NCBI RefSeq assembly: GCF_014211915.1
Contig: NZ_CP060040.1
Location: 1,922,001-1,986,000 of the forward strand
Direction: 5' to 3'
DNA from: Burkholderia cenocepacia
GTDB lineage: Bacteria; Pseudomonadota; Gammaproteobacteria; Burkholderiales; Burkholderiaceae
DNA: 64,000 nt
In this document: piece after piece, positions 1 through 8,704 of the stretch
How the letters are laid out: each line of letters starts with the position of its first letter
Numbering within the stretch: the stretch's first letter is position 1
Translations under genes and position numbers: made by a program
The notes under the pieces: model-generated
The model's database searches: none
Seen by the model: only the letters and a program-made list of their open reading frames with translations
What the model was told of the DNA's origin: nothing

Positions 1-1159
1 CATGATTCGCATGACGGCGCGCGCGTTCGAGCAGCGCAGCGACCGCACCGCCGCGTGCCGCCGACGGGCCATCATCCGCACGCGGCGTCGCGGCGATCAC
101 GAGCCGCCCTTGCGCATGCCCCTGGATGCTTTCGATGCCGCCGTGCAGGAACCGCACGGAGCCGCCGAGCGCCGCCGCGAGCGCACCGACGTCCGGCTCG
201 CCGCCGCTCTCGCCCGTATAGCGGACGTCGAGCACGATCTGTGCGCCGTCGGGCAGCGCGGCCTGTTCGGGCAGCGGCCGCACCCGCGCGGCCAGTTCGG
301 CCGGCAGGTCGTGCTGCAGCGTGCTCAGCAGCGCGCGCGTCGCGCCGTGGCGCGGATCGCCGAACACGCGCCACACGGGGCCGGTTTCGACGACTTCGCC
401 CTGTTCGATCACCGCGACCGTGTCGCACACCGCGCGGATCACCTCCATCTCGTGCGTGATCAGCACGATCGTCAGCCCGAGGCGGCGATTGATGTCGGCG
501 AGCAGCGCGAGGATCGATTGCGTGGTTTCCGGATCGAGCGCCGACGTCGCTTCGTCGCACAGCAGCACCTCCGGATCGTGCACGAGCGCCCGCGCGATGC
601 CGACGCGCTGCTTCTGCCCGCCCGACAGGCTCGCCGGATATGCGTCGCGCTTCGCGGCGAGCCCGACGAGCTCGAGCAGCGCCTCGACCTTGCGCACGCG
701 CTCGGCCTTCGGCACGCCGGCGATCTTCAGCGGCAGCGCGACGTTCTCGAACACCGTCTTCGCGGACAGCAGGTTGAAATGCTGGAACACCATGCCGGTG
801 CGGCGCCGCAACGCGACGAGGCCGTCCTCGTCGAGCGCGCCGACGTCGACGCCCTGCACGCGCACACGGCCCGAACTCGGCCGCTCGAGGCCGTTCAGGA
901 GGCGCAGCAGCGTCGACTTGCCCGCGCCGCTGCGGCCGATGATCCCGAACACCTCGCCGCGCCGCACGTCGAGCGTCACGTCGCGCAGCGCGGCGGCCTG
1001 GCCGCGCGGCGTCGCGAATACCTTGCCGACCTGCTCCAGCGACACGGCCGCGCCGCCGACCGGCGTCACGGCTTCCTCATGTGCCGCTGCATCGGCGCCG
1101 GCACCGGCGCGCACGGCCGATGCCTCGATGAAACCCAGCGTATCGAACAATTGCGTCAT
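1..1159 (-). CDS. metN: MetN-type ABC transporter ATP-binding protein (partial, runs off left edge)
   Basis: ATPase that powers a methionine-type ABC importer at the inner membrane, presumably with the MetQ-like protein encoded two genes upstream. Seen: Walker [10 protein letters not shown] at residues 75-83, signature LSGGQKQR, Walker [11 protein letters not shown], the THEMEV switch histidine, and a C-terminal region typical of the NIL ligand-sensing domain. The frame is open for 386 codons and leaves the window, probably only a few residues short. About 40 residues precede the ABC core, longer than E. coli MetN. The ATG at 1159 has GGAG eight bases upstream. It starts 18 bp after the monooxygenase stop, so it is the third gene of a leftward operon; the permease gene metI is expected beyond the edge. 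The true substrate may be another sulfur compound. Confidence 0.9.
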   Translation of the reverse strand, partial: MTQLFDTLGFIEASAVRAGAGADAAAHEEAVTPVGGAAVSLEQVGKVFATPRGQAAALRDVTLDVRRGEVFGIIGRSGAGKSTLLRLLNGLERPSSGRVRVQGVDVGALDEDGLVALRRRTGMVFQHFNLLSAKTVFENVALPLKIAGVPKAERVRKVEALLELVGLAAKRDAYPASLSGGQKQRVGIARALVHDPEVLLCDEATSALDPETTQSILALLADINRRLGLTIVLITHEMEVIRAVCDTVAVIEQGEVVETGPVWRVFGDPRHGATRALLSTLQHDLPAELAARVRPLPEQAALPDGAQIVLDVRYTGESGGEPDVGALAAALGGSVRFLHGGIESIQGHAQGRLVIAATPRADDGPSAARGGAVAALLERARRHANH

Positions 1160-1177
1160 CGCTTCGCTCCGTCACGT

Positions 1178-2590
1178 TCAGGCATGCGCGGGATGCGCGG
1201 GTTCGGCCGCGGCGGCCGGCCGGTGCTGCGCGCCGGTATGCCAGGCGGGCAGGCGCGGGCCCGCGCCGAACAGCTTCTCGCGCAGCGTCGGCGCGGGATC
1301 GTAGTCTTCCTTGTAGACGCCGCGGTTCTGCAGCTCGGGCACGACCCAGTCGACGAAATCCTCGAACGACTCGGGCATCACGGTGCGCGTCAGGTTGAAG
1401 CCGTCGATGCCGGTCTCGTCGATCCACGACTGCAGCTCGTCCGCGACCTGCGACGGCGAACCGACGATCGGCGCATAGCGGCCGCCCAGCGACATCTGTT
1501 CGAGCATGCGGCGCACGGTCCAGGTGCCGGTCGTGCTCTTGCGCGAGATCGCGTCGACGGCCGACTGGATCGAATCGGTCTTCACGTACGAGATCGGCTC
1601 GTCGAGGCCGTATTTCGCGAAGTCGATGCCGGTCGAGCTCGCGAAATGCGCGAGGCCGGCTTCCGGGCTCGCGTAGCGCCGGTACTCGTCGAATTTCTCG
1701 CGGGCGAGCAATTCGGTCTCGGCCGTGACGACGCTCACGCCGGCAAAGATCTTGATCGACGCCGGGTCGCGCCCCTGCCGCGCGGCGGCCGCGCGGATGT
1801 CGAGCGCCGCCGCGCGCGCCGCGGCCTTGCTCTGCCCGTTCACGAACACGCATTCCGCGTGACGGCCCGCGAACTCGACGCCGCGCGCGGACGAGCCGGC
1901 CTGGTACAACACCGGCGTGCGTTGCAGCGACGGTTCGCTCAGATGAATCGCATCGATCGAATAGAACGGCCCGTCGTGCTTCACGCGCCGCACCTTGCCC
2001 GGCTGCGCGAACACGCGCGCCTGCGCGTCGCGGATCACCGCGTCGTCGTCCCAACTCTGTTCCCACAGCTTGTAGACGACGTCCATGTAGTCGTCCGCGC
2101 GCTCGTAGCGGTCGTCGTGGCCGATCTGCTGCGCGAGCCCCATCCCGCGCGCGGCGCTGTCGAGATAGCCGGTGACGATGTTCCAGCCCACGCGCCCTTT
2201 CGTCAGATGATCGAGCGTCGACATGCGGCGCGCGAACAGGTACGGCGGCTCGTAGGTCAGGTTCGCGGTCACGCCGAAGCCGAGATGCCGCGTGACCTGC
2301 GCCATCGCCGGCACGAGCAGCAGCGGATCGTTGACGGGCACCTGCACCGATTCGCGCAGCGCGGCGTCCGGGCCGCCGCCGAACACGTCGTACACGCCGA
2401 CGATGTCCGCGAGAAAGATCCCGTCGAACTTGCCGCGCTCGAGCGTCCGCGCGAGATCGGCCCAGTAGTCGAGATCGGTGTAGTGCGCGGAGCGGTCGCG
2501 CGGATGCGTCCACAGCCCGTGGTTGATGTGCCCGACGCAGTTCATGTTGAACGCGTTGAGCAGGATCTTCTTGCGGTTCTCCGTCGTCAT
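1178..2590 (-). CDS. LLM-class flavin-dependent monooxygenase (NtaA/SnaA/DszA family)
   Basis: 470-residue luciferase-like monooxygenase. Family members use reduced FMN from a partner reductase to oxygenate substrates such as nitrilotriacetate, dibenzothiophene sulfone or dimethyl sulfide. Typical features are present: N-terminal ILLNAFNMNCVGH, the RRMSTLDHLTKGRVGWNIVTG stretch lining the flavin pocket, and the late LYQAGSS segment. The ATG at 2590 lies 10 bp after the metQ stop, and metN follows 18 bp downstream, so this gene sits inside the transporter operon. That context suggests oxidative release of sulfur from an imported organosulfur compound. No flavin reductase gene is visible in the window. 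The substrate cannot be read from sequence. Confidence 0.9.
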   Translation of the reverse strand: MTTENRKKILLNAFNMNCVGHINHGLWTHPRDRSAHYTDLDYWADLARTLERGKFDGIFLADIVGVYDVFGGGPDAALRESVQVPVNDPLLLVPAMAQVTRHLGFGVTANLTYEPPYLFARRMSTLDHLTKGRVGWNIVTGYLDSAARGMGLAQQIGHDDRYERADDYMDVVYKLWEQSWDDDAVIRDAQARVFAQPGKVRRVKHDGPFYSIDAIHLSEPSLQRTPVLYQAGSSARGVEFAGRHAECVFVNGQSKAAARAAALDIRAAAARQGRDPASIKIFAGVSVVTAETELLAREKFDEYRRYASPEAGLAHFASSTGIDFAKYGLDEPISYVKTDSIQSAVDAISRKSTTGTWTVRRMLEQMSLGGRYAPIVGSPSQVADELQSWIDETGIDGFNLTRTVMPESFEDFVDWVVPELQNRGVYKEDYDPAPTLREKLFGAGPRLPAWHTGAQHRPAAAAEPAHPAHA

Positions 2591-2600
2591 GCCGCCTCCG

Positions 2601-3440
2601 TCACCACGCGATCGCGTACAGCGAGCCGAACGCGTTGTCGAGCGCCTTGCGCACCGCCGGCGAGTGCTGGTAGATCGAGATGAACTTGCGGATGCGCGGA
2701 TCGTTCGCGCTCTCGGGCCGCACGACCCACTGGATCGCGAAGTTCTTGTTCTCGGTGCCGTCGAACAGCAGCGCGCTGTTCGGGTCGGTCGTGCCGGCGA
2801 GCTTGATGAAGCTCGGGTAGCCCTGCGCGAGATCGACGTCGTCGAGCGAGCGCGCGAGCTGCGACGCTTCGAGCGGGATGATCTTCAGGTGCTTCGGGTT
2901 GGCGACGATGTCGTGGGTGGTCGCGCGGTAGTCGGCGCCCGGCTTCAGCGTGATGAGCCCCGCGCGCTGCAGCAGCAACAGCCCGCGCCCGCCGTTCACC
3001 GGATCGTTCGCGATCGCGACGCGCGCGCCGTCCTTCAGCTCGGCGAAGCTCTTCACCTTCTTCGAATAGAGGCCGATCTTCATGATCGTGCCGGGAGCGA
3101 TCGAGATGAAGTTGTAGCCGCCCTGCTTCTTCGCGTTCTCGAGAAACGGGATGTGCTGGAAGTAGTTGACGTCGATGTCCTTGTTCGCGAGTGCCGCGTT
3201 CGGCGTATTCCAGTCGGTGAATTCGACGATCTTCACGTCGAGGCCCTGCTCCTTCGCCTCCTTCGCGGCGATCTTCAGCGCCTCGATCTGCGGGCTGGTC
3301 GAGATGCCGACCTTCAGCGGCGCGGTGTCGGCGCGCGCGCCGTTCAGCAGCGCGACGCCGAGCAGCGCGGCCGTCAGCAGGCGGGCGAGGCGGGCCACTC
3401 GGCCGGCGGAAAAGCGGGCGGAAAACACGGGATGCAGCAT
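2601..3440 (-). CDS. metQ: MetQ/NlpA-family periplasmic substrate-binding protein
   Basis: 279-residue binding protein of the methionine ABC importer family. It has an N-terminal signal sequence (hydrophobic ARLLTAALLGVALL, likely cleavage after GARA). No lipobox cysteine is visible, so it should be soluble in the periplasm, unlike lipidated MetQ. The mature part shows the family motifs KVGISTSPQ, EFTDWNTPN, DVNYFQHIPFL and IANDPVNGGRGLLLLQ. The start at 3440 is chosen because AGGAGA lies about ten bases upstream; the frame is open further upstream but those codons do not look like protein. First gene of the leftward operon metQ, monooxygenase, metN. The ligand may be methionine or another organosulfur compound. 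Confidence 0.88.
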   Translation of the reverse strand: MLHPVFSARFSAGRVARLARLLTAALLGVALLNGARADTAPLKVGISTSPQIEALKIAAKEAKEQGLDVKIVEFTDWNTPNAALANKDIDVNYFQHIPFLENAKKQGGYNFISIAPGTIMKIGLYSKKVKSFAELKDGARVAIANDPVNGGRGLLLLQRAGLITLKPGADYRATTHDIVANPKHLKIIPLEASQLARSLDDVDLAQGYPSFIKLAGTTDPNSALLFDGTENKNFAIQWVVRPESANDPRIRKFISIYQHSPAVRKALDNAFGSLYAIAW

Positions 3441-3673
3441 GGGAACCACTCTCCTGTCCAAAGACGGTATCGATGGATGAGCGACGCCGCGGCGAACGCG
3501 CGGGCGTTCTCCGGACGGTCGTCGTCCCATCGGAAAAGGATCAGCCGATGATAGAGAGCGGCGAGAGGGCGGTCTACGAAGCGATTGTGCGAAGAAAATC
3601 GCGCGCGGCGATATGGCGGGCGGGACGGCGGGCGCCGGGCATGACCGGGCGGCCGGGCGCCCGGCCGCCGTCA

Positions 3674-3720
3674 GGCCGAAATCTCGGCCTGCCCGCCGCG
3701 CCGATTCCGAAATCTCGGCC
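3674..3720 (+). promoter_or_regulatory. Two helically phased imperfect palindromes, likely upstream activator sites for the DctD-like regulator
   Basis: GGCCGAAATCTCGGCC at 3674-3689 (6-bp arms GGCCGA/TCGGCC around AATC) and TTCCGAAATCTCGGCC at 3705-3720. They are direct copies whose centres are 31 bp apart, close to three helical turns. They lie about 110-160 bp before the expected start of transcription, the usual position of NtrC/DctD enhancers. The bound protein is inferred to be the product of 7318-8679. Confidence 0.6.
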
Positions 3721-3766
3721 ACTTCGCGTGAAAAACCCTTTCCACAGACGAAATAAATCCCTTATG

Positions 3767-3779
3767 AATCAATGGATTA
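3767..3779 (+). promoter_or_regulatory. Candidate IHF-binding site
   Basis: AATCAATGGATTA matches the IHF consensus WATCAANNNNTTR at every defined position. It lies in an A/T-rich stretch midway between the upstream palindromes (3674-3720) and the sigma-54 promoter (3805-3820), where DNA bending would bring enhancer-bound activator to the polymerase. Confidence 0.6.
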
Positions 3780-3804
3780 AAAATATTCCGGCGCGTCGGC
3801 ATTC

Positions 3805-3820
3805 TGGCATGGGGGTTGCG
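3805..3820 (+). promoter_or_regulatory. Sigma-54 (-24/-12) promoter of the 2-hydroxycarboxylate carrier gene
   Basis: TGGCATG-GGGG-TTGCG has the invariant GG (3806-3807) and GC (3818-3819) separated by 10 bp and is preceded by C, a close match to YTGGCACG-N4-TTGCW. Expected start of transcription is near 3831, about 50 bases before the carrier start codon. A sigma-54-type response regulator is encoded downstream at 7318-8679. Confidence 0.8.
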
Positions 3821-3881
3821 TAATAGACGGCACACGATGCCGCGAAGCGATGCAGGCATTCCAAACATCAGGAGACACGTC

Positions 3882-5246
3882 TTGCAGACCTCTATCCATA
3901 CCCCGTCCCATCCCGAGCCGATTGCCGAAGCCGGCCCCGCCACGCGCGAACGCTTCTGGCCGGAAGGCTGGTGGAAGCTGATGGAAATCCGCATCGGCAT
4001 CATCCCGCTGCCGGTCTACGTGATCCTGTTCGGACTGATCGTCGGCTTCGCGGTGACAGGCAAGGTGCCCGGCGAAATCTCGATGGCGATCGCCGTCCTC
4101 GCGTTCTTCGGCTTCACCTGCGCGGAACTCGGCAAGCGCCTGCCGCTCCTGCGCAACATCGGCGCGGCCGCGATCTTCGCGACCTTCGTGCCGTCGGCGC
4201 TCACGTACTACCACGTGCTGCCGAAGCCGGTGCTGAACCTGACGGTCGAATTCACGAAATCGACCAACTTCCTGTATCTGTTCATCGCGTCGATCATCGT
4301 CGGCAGCATCCTGAGCATGGATCGCCGCGTGCTGATCCAGGGCTTCGTGAAGATCTTCATTCCGCTCGCGGCCGGCTCGGTCGCCGCGGCGATCGTCGGC
4401 ACGGCGGTCGGCACCGCGCTCGGCCTCGGCGCGCGCCACACGCTCCTGTACATCGTCGTGCCGATCATGGCGGGCGGCGTCGGCGAAGGCGCGATTCCGC
4501 TGTCGATCGGCTATTCGGAACTGATGCACCTGCCGCAGGGCGAGATGTTCGCGATGGTGCTGCCGCCGGTGATGCTCGGCAGCCTGACCGCGATCATCCT
4601 GTCGGGCGCGCTCGACATGCTCGGCAAGCGCCTGCCGCACCTGACCGGCAATGGCCGCCTGCAGGTCGGCGAAAGCGGCGACATGACGCCGGAGAACGAA
4701 GAGATCCGCGGTCACGTCGACGTCACGCACATCGCGGGCGCCGGCATCACCGCGATCACGCTGTACCTCGTCGGCCTGATGGCGCACAAGCTGTTCGGCC
4801 TGCCCGCGCCGGTCGCGATGCTGTTTCTCGCGGTGCTGGTGAAGCTCGCGCGTGCGGTGTCGCCGCCGCTGCAGGAAGGCGCGTTCGTCGTCTACAAGTT
4901 CTTCTCGACCGCCGTCACGTATCCGCTGCTGTTCGCGATCGGTGTCGCGATGACGCCGTGGGACAAGCTGACCGCCGCGTTCACGATCGTCAACGTGGTC
5001 ACGATCGTGTCGACCGTCGCGACGCTGATGGGCACCGGTTTCGTGGTCGGCCGCCTGCTGAAGATGTACCCTATCGACACCGCAATCGTGAACGCCTGCC
5101 ACAGCGGGCAAGGCGGCACCGGCGACGTCGCGATCCTGACCGCCGCGAACCGGATGCAGCTGATGCCGTTCGCGCAGATCGCCACCCGCATCGGCGGCGC
5201 GATCGTCGTCACGGTGACGCTGATCCTGGTCGCGCACTTCGGATAA
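3882..5246 (+). CDS. 2-hydroxycarboxylate transporter family protein (CCS/CitS type, citrate/malate:cation symporter)
   Basis: 454-residue polytopic inner-membrane carrier for di- or tricarboxylates such as citrate or malate. It carries the two glycine-rich re-entrant loop motifs of the family, IMAGGVGEGAIP in the first half and CHSGQGGTGDVAIL in the second, with about a dozen hydrophobic segments; length fits CitS (about 446). A TTG start at 3882 is chosen because AGGAGA precedes it by six bases; an ATG at 3837 would leave almost no leader after the sigma-54 start site. Upstream lie the promoter, IHF site and paired palindromes; downstream lie the DctB/DctD-like genes. The set reads as a self-contained, substrate-induced uptake locus. 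CitS-type carriers are more often paired with CitAB-type sensors, so this pairing is unusual. Confidence 0.9.
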   Translation: MQTSIHTPSHPEPIAEAGPATRERFWPEGWWKLMEIRIGIIPLPVYVILFGLIVGFAVTGKVPGEISMAIAVLAFFGFTCAELGKRLPLLRNIGAAAIFATFVPSALTYYHVLPKPVLNLTVEFTKSTNFLYLFIASIIVGSILSMDRRVLIQGFVKIFIPLAAGSVAAAIVGTAVGTALGLGARHTLLYIVVPIMAGGVGEGAIPLSIGYSELMHLPQGEMFAMVLPPVMLGSLTAIILSGALDMLGKRLPHLTGNGRLQVGESGDMTPENEEIRGHVDVTHIAGAGITAITLYLVGLMAHKLFGLPAPVAMLFLAVLVKLARAVSPPLQEGAFVVYKFFSTAVTYPLLFAIGVAMTPWDKLTAAFTIVNVVTIVSTVATLMGTGFVVGRLLKMYPIDTAIVNACHSGQGGTGDVAILTAANRMQLMPFAQIATRIGGAIVVTVTLILVAHFG

Positions 5247-5324
5247 CGCGCGGCCGCGCGCACCGTCGCGCCGGCTGCTTCAGACGCGCCGCCGCCGGCC
5301 CCGCCGGCGCGCGGCGCGCGTCGT

Positions 5325-5380
5325 TGCGGGCGACCGGCGGCGGGCGACCGGCTGCGGGCGACCGGCTGCGGGAGCCGGCC
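5325..5380 (+). repeat. Four tandem copies of a 14-bp GC-rich unit
   Basis: The unit TGCGGGCGACCGGC occurs at 5325, 5339 (G for the first T), 5353 and, degenerate, at 5367. The array fills part of the 177-bp gap between the carrier and the sensor kinase and is noncoding on the frames used by the neighbours. Confidence 0.75.
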
Positions 5381-5423
5381 AGCGGCGGCCGACGGTGGCG
5401 GACGGCCGACGTTGCGGGCTTCG

Positions 5424-7328
5424 ATGAGGGCGAACGTGCAGAAGAGCTTCAAGGGAATCCCGTGGTGGGGCTGGGCCTCGGCCGCGGTGCTGTATGTCGG
5501 CGTGGCCGGCGCGGCCGTCGATTTCGCGTGGGAACGCGCGATCGACGCGCTCGAGGAGGCCGGCGCGCACCGGCTCGACCTGTATGCGTCGAGCCTGAAA
5601 AGCGAGCTCGGCCGCTTCGAGATCCTGCCCGGCCTGGTCGCGCGGCAGGACGGCGTGCGCGCGATGCTGAAAGCCGCGCCGAACGATGCGCCCGAGCTCG
5701 TGCATGCGGTGAACACCTACCTCGAAGCCGTGAACCGCGACGCGGGCAGCGGCGCGGTCGACGTGATCGATCTGCAAGGCGACGTGATCGCCGCGAGCAA
5801 CTGGAACGAGACGATCAGCTTCGTCGGTACCAACGTGTCGTACCGGCCGTACTTCAAGGACGCGCTCGCGCGCGGCAGCGGCCGCTTCTTCGGCATCGGC
5901 ACCAACACCGGCGTGCCCGGCGTCTACTTCGCGAGCGCGGTGCGCAGCGACGGCGTGCCGATCGGCGTGGCCGCCGTGAAGATCAGCGTCGACCCGCTCG
6001 AATCGGCATGGCGCGCGCCGGGCGTCGCCGCGCTGGTCGTCGACGGCAACGGCGTGGTCGTGATCTCGACCGAACCCGCATGGAAATTCACCGCGCTGCG
6101 CCCGATCACAGCGCAGCAACAGCGCGACATCCAGGCGTCGCGCCAGTACGCGGGCCGCACCGTCGACGCGCTGCCCTATCGCCGCATCGGCGATCGCAGC
6201 TCGGCCGCGTGGTTCGGCACCTTTCCCGATCCGCGCCACGCCGGCCGCACCACCCGCTATCTCGTGATGTCGCGCCCCGCGCCGCAAGCCGGCGATTCGC
6301 TGATGGTGCTGCTCGACATCGCGGGCGCGCGGCGCCAGCAGCAGACGGCGTTCGTGTTCGTCACCGGCGCGTTCCTGATCGTCGCGCTGCTGGCCGGCTA
6401 TGCGATCCAGCGCCGCCGGGCGATCCTCGCACGGCTGAGCGCACAGGACGCGCTGCGCCGCGCGAACGACCGGCTCGAACTGACCGTCGCGCAGCGCACC
6501 GCCGCGCTGACGGCCGCGAACGAGCGGATGCAGCGCGAGATCGACGAACGCGAACGCACCGAGCAGCGGCTGCGTGCGTCGCAGCAGGAAGTCGTGCACG
6601 CGGGCAAGCTCGCGGTGCTCGGGCAGATGGCCGCCGGCCTCACGCACGAACTGAACCAGCCGCTCGTCGCGATCCGCACGCTGTGCGACAACGCGCGCAC
6701 GTTCTTCGAGCGCGGCCAGCCGGCGCCGGCGCTCGCGAACCTCGAACGGGTCGGCAAGCTGGTCGACGGCATGGCCGTGCTCACCGGCGAGTTGAAGACC
6801 TTCGCGCGCAAGCCCGACGTCGAGCGCGTCGCGGTGTCGCTGAACGAGGCCGTCGCGCATGCGCGGCTGATCTACGATGCACGGATTCGCGACGAAGGCG
6901 TGCGGCTCGACGTCAATATCGCACCCGGCACGACGGTCTCGGCCGAATCGAGCCAGTTGCAGCAGGTGATCGTGAACCTGCTCGGCAACGCGCTCGACGC
7001 GGTGCACGACGCGCCGGTGCGCCGCATCGTCATCGAGACGGCCGAAACCAGCGATGCGGACGATGCGACCGACGCCGGCCGCGTGCGCCTGACCGTGGCA
7101 GACAGCGGCGCCGGCATCGCGCCCGACGTGCTGCCGCACCTGTTCGAGCCGTTCGTGACCACCAAGCCGCGTGGCCAGGGCCTCGGGCTCGGGCTCGCGA
7201 TCACGTCGCGCATCGTCGAGGCGTTCGGCGCGAGGATCACCGCGACGAACCGCGACGAAGGCGGCGCGCAGTTCACCATCGAATTCGCGGCGGCGACGCC
7301 GCAACAGAGGACAGAGCATGGAAGATGA
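5424..7328 (+). CDS. DctB-like sensor histidine kinase
   Basis: 634-residue membrane kinase predicted to sense an extracytoplasmic carboxylate and phosphorylate the next gene product. Seen: transmembrane segment at about 17-38, a periplasmic double-Cache-like domain (about 40-300, including VSYRPYFKDAL and GIGTNTGVPGVYFASAV), second transmembrane segment at about 310-330, a coiled coil (about 345-395), the H-box AGLTHELNQPL with phospho-acceptor H408, and an ATPase domain with DSGAGI and GQGLGLGLAI. ATG 5424 is used; its ribosome site is weak and a GTG 12 bases on, preceded by GAGGG, is an alternative. It overlaps the response regulator gene by 11 bp, so the two are translationally coupled. 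Modelled on C4-dicarboxylate DctB, but the partner here is a CCS carrier. Confidence 0.92.
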   Translation: MRANVQKSFKGIPWWGWASAAVLYVGVAGAAVDFAWERAIDALEEAGAHRLDLYASSLKSELGRFEILPGLVARQDGVRAMLKAAPNDAPELVHAVNTYLEAVNRDAGSGAVDVIDLQGDVIAASNWNETISFVGTNVSYRPYFKDALARGSGRFFGIGTNTGVPGVYFASAVRSDGVPIGVAAVKISVDPLESAWRAPGVAALVVDGNGVVVISTEPAWKFTALRPITAQQQRDIQASRQYAGRTVDALPYRRIGDRSSAAWFGTFPDPRHAGRTTRYLVMSRPAPQAGDSLMVLLDIAGARRQQQTAFVFVTGAFLIVALLAGYAIQRRRAILARLSAQDALRRANDRLELTVAQRTAALTAANERMQREIDERERTEQRLRASQQEVVHAGKLAVLGQMAAGLTHELNQPLVAIRTLCDNARTFFERGQPAPALANLERVGKLVDGMAVLTGELKTFARKPDVERVAVSLNEAVAHARLIYDARIRDEGVRLDVNIAPGTTVSAESSQLQQVIVNLLGNALDAVHDAPVRRIVIETAETSDADDATDAGRVRLTVADSGAGIAPDVLPHLFEPFVTTKPRGQGLGLGLAITSRIVEAFGARITATNRDEGGAQFTIEFAAATPQQRTEHGR

Positions 7329-8679
7329 GATTCGGGTGCTGGTCGTCGAGGACGATGAAAACGTCCGGATCGGCGTCGAGCAGGCCGTCGCGCTCGCCGG
7401 ATTCCCGGTCGACGCGTTCGCGGCGGCCGCCGACGCGCTCGCCCACGTCGCGCCCGGCGCGCCGGTGGTGATCGTGTCGGACGTGCGGATGCCGGGCATC
7501 GACGGGCTGCAGTTGCTCGACCGCGTGATGGCCATCGATGCGCAGATCCCGGTCGTACTGATCAGCGGCCACGCGGACATCTCGACGGCCGTCGGCGCGA
7601 TGCAGGTCGGCGCGTACGACTTCATCGAGAAACCGTTCTCGTCGGACCTGATCGCCGGCCGCGTCGCGCGCGCGGTCGAGAAGCGTCGCCTGACGCTCGA
7701 GGTGCAGGGGCTGCGCGCGGCGCTGAACAACTGGCAGGGCATCGAGGCGTTCGTGCTCGGCAAGTCGCCCGCGATGGCCGACGTGCGCAAGAAGATCCTG
7801 CGCCTCGCCGATACGTCGGTGTCGGTGCTGATCACCGGCGAGACGGGCACCGGCAAGGAACTGATCGCGCGCAGCCTGCACGACTTCGGCGGCCGGCGCG
7901 ACGCGCATTTCGTCGCGCTGAACTGCGGCGGCCTGCCCGAGCAGGTGTTCGAGAGCGAGCTGTTCGGCCATGAGGCCGGCGCGTTCACCGGTGCGATCAA
8001 GAAACGCATCGGCAAGATCGAATGGGCGGACGGCGGCACGCTGTTCCTCGACGAGATCGAGACGATGCCGATCGCGCTGCAGATCAAGATGCTGCGCGTG
8101 CTGCAGGAGCGCGTGGTCGAGCGGCTCGGCGCGAACGACCTGATTCCGGTCGACTGCCGCGTGGTGGCCGCATCGAAGGCCGATCTCGCCGAACTCGCCG
8201 CCGACGGGCGCTTTCGTGCGGACTTGCTGTATCGCCTCAACGTCGCGCAGATCGAGCTGCCGCCGCTGCGCGAACGGCGCGAGGACGTGCCGCTGCTGTT
8301 CGAGCATTTCGTGCTCGCGGCCGCGCGGCGCTTCGGGCAGCCGGCGCCGGTCGTCACCGCCGCGCAGGTGTCCGAACTGATGACGCACGCGTGGCCCGGC
8401 AACGTGCGCGAACTGCAGAACGTGGCCGACCGCTTCGTGCTCGGGCTGACCGGCGACAGCCTGCTGTCGTCCGGCGAAGCGCCGGCCGTGGGCAGCACGC
8501 TCGCGGAACAGCTCGCGTATTTCGAGCGGATGCTGATCGAGGACATGCTGCGGCGTCACAACGGCAACGTCGCGGACGCGAGCGAGGCGCTCGGCATGCC
8601 GAAGAAAACGCTCTATCACAAGCTGCGCAACCTGCGGATTCCCGCGCGCGGCGACGCGGCGGCCGACGGCGGCGAATGA
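7318..8679 (+). CDS. DctD-like sigma-54-dependent response regulator
   Basis: 453 residues in NtrC/DctD order: receiver domain (1-120, phospho-acceptor D55 in SDVRMPG, K in EKPF), AAA+ domain with Walker A GETGTGK (174-180), the sigma-54 contact loop GAFTGA (221-226), Walker B GGTLFLDEIE, and a C-terminal Fis-type helix-turn-helix (RHNGNVADASEALGMPKKTLY). The product should bind as oligomers to palindromic enhancers and remodel sigma-54 polymerase. The carrier gene 3.5 kb upstream has a sigma-54 promoter with paired palindromes, so the carrier is the obvious target. The start at 7318 overlaps the kinase stop. Confidence 0.93.
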   Translation: MEDEIRVLVVEDDENVRIGVEQAVALAGFPVDAFAAAADALAHVAPGAPVVIVSDVRMPGIDGLQLLDRVMAIDAQIPVVLISGHADISTAVGAMQVGAYDFIEKPFSSDLIAGRVARAVEKRRLTLEVQGLRAALNNWQGIEAFVLGKSPAMADVRKKILRLADTSVSVLITGETGTGKELIARSLHDFGGRRDAHFVALNCGGLPEQVFESELFGHEAGAFTGAIKKRIGKIEWADGGTLFLDEIETMPIALQIKMLRVLQERVVERLGANDLIPVDCRVVAASKADLAELAADGRFRADLLYRLNVAQIELPPLRERREDVPLLFEHFVLAAARRFGQPAPVVTAAQVSELMTHAWPGNVRELQNVADRFVLGLTGDSLLSSGEAPAVGSTLAEQLAYFERMLIEDMLRRHNGNVADASEALGMPKKTLYHKLRNLRIPARGDAAADGGE

Positions 8680-8704
8680 CGCGCACGAGGACACGCACCC
8701 CAGC

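Noticed and set aside
2..2683. An open frame of nearly 900 codons opposite metN, the monooxygenase and metQ
   Set aside because: Antisense to three recognisable genes; rich in Arg, His, Ala and Asp as expected from the complement of GC-rich codons; no family features.
3441..3673. SAM/SAH riboswitch before metQ
   Set aside because: No conserved core or suitable stem pattern could be recognised by eye.
3441..3722. N-terminal extension of MetQ from 3722
   Set aside because: The extension is low-complexity and a signal peptide with a ribosome site begins at 3440.
3971..7471. A frame of over 1100 codons running through the carrier and kinase genes
   Set aside because: Same strand but shifted frame across two well-supported genes; Arg-rich composition and no domains.
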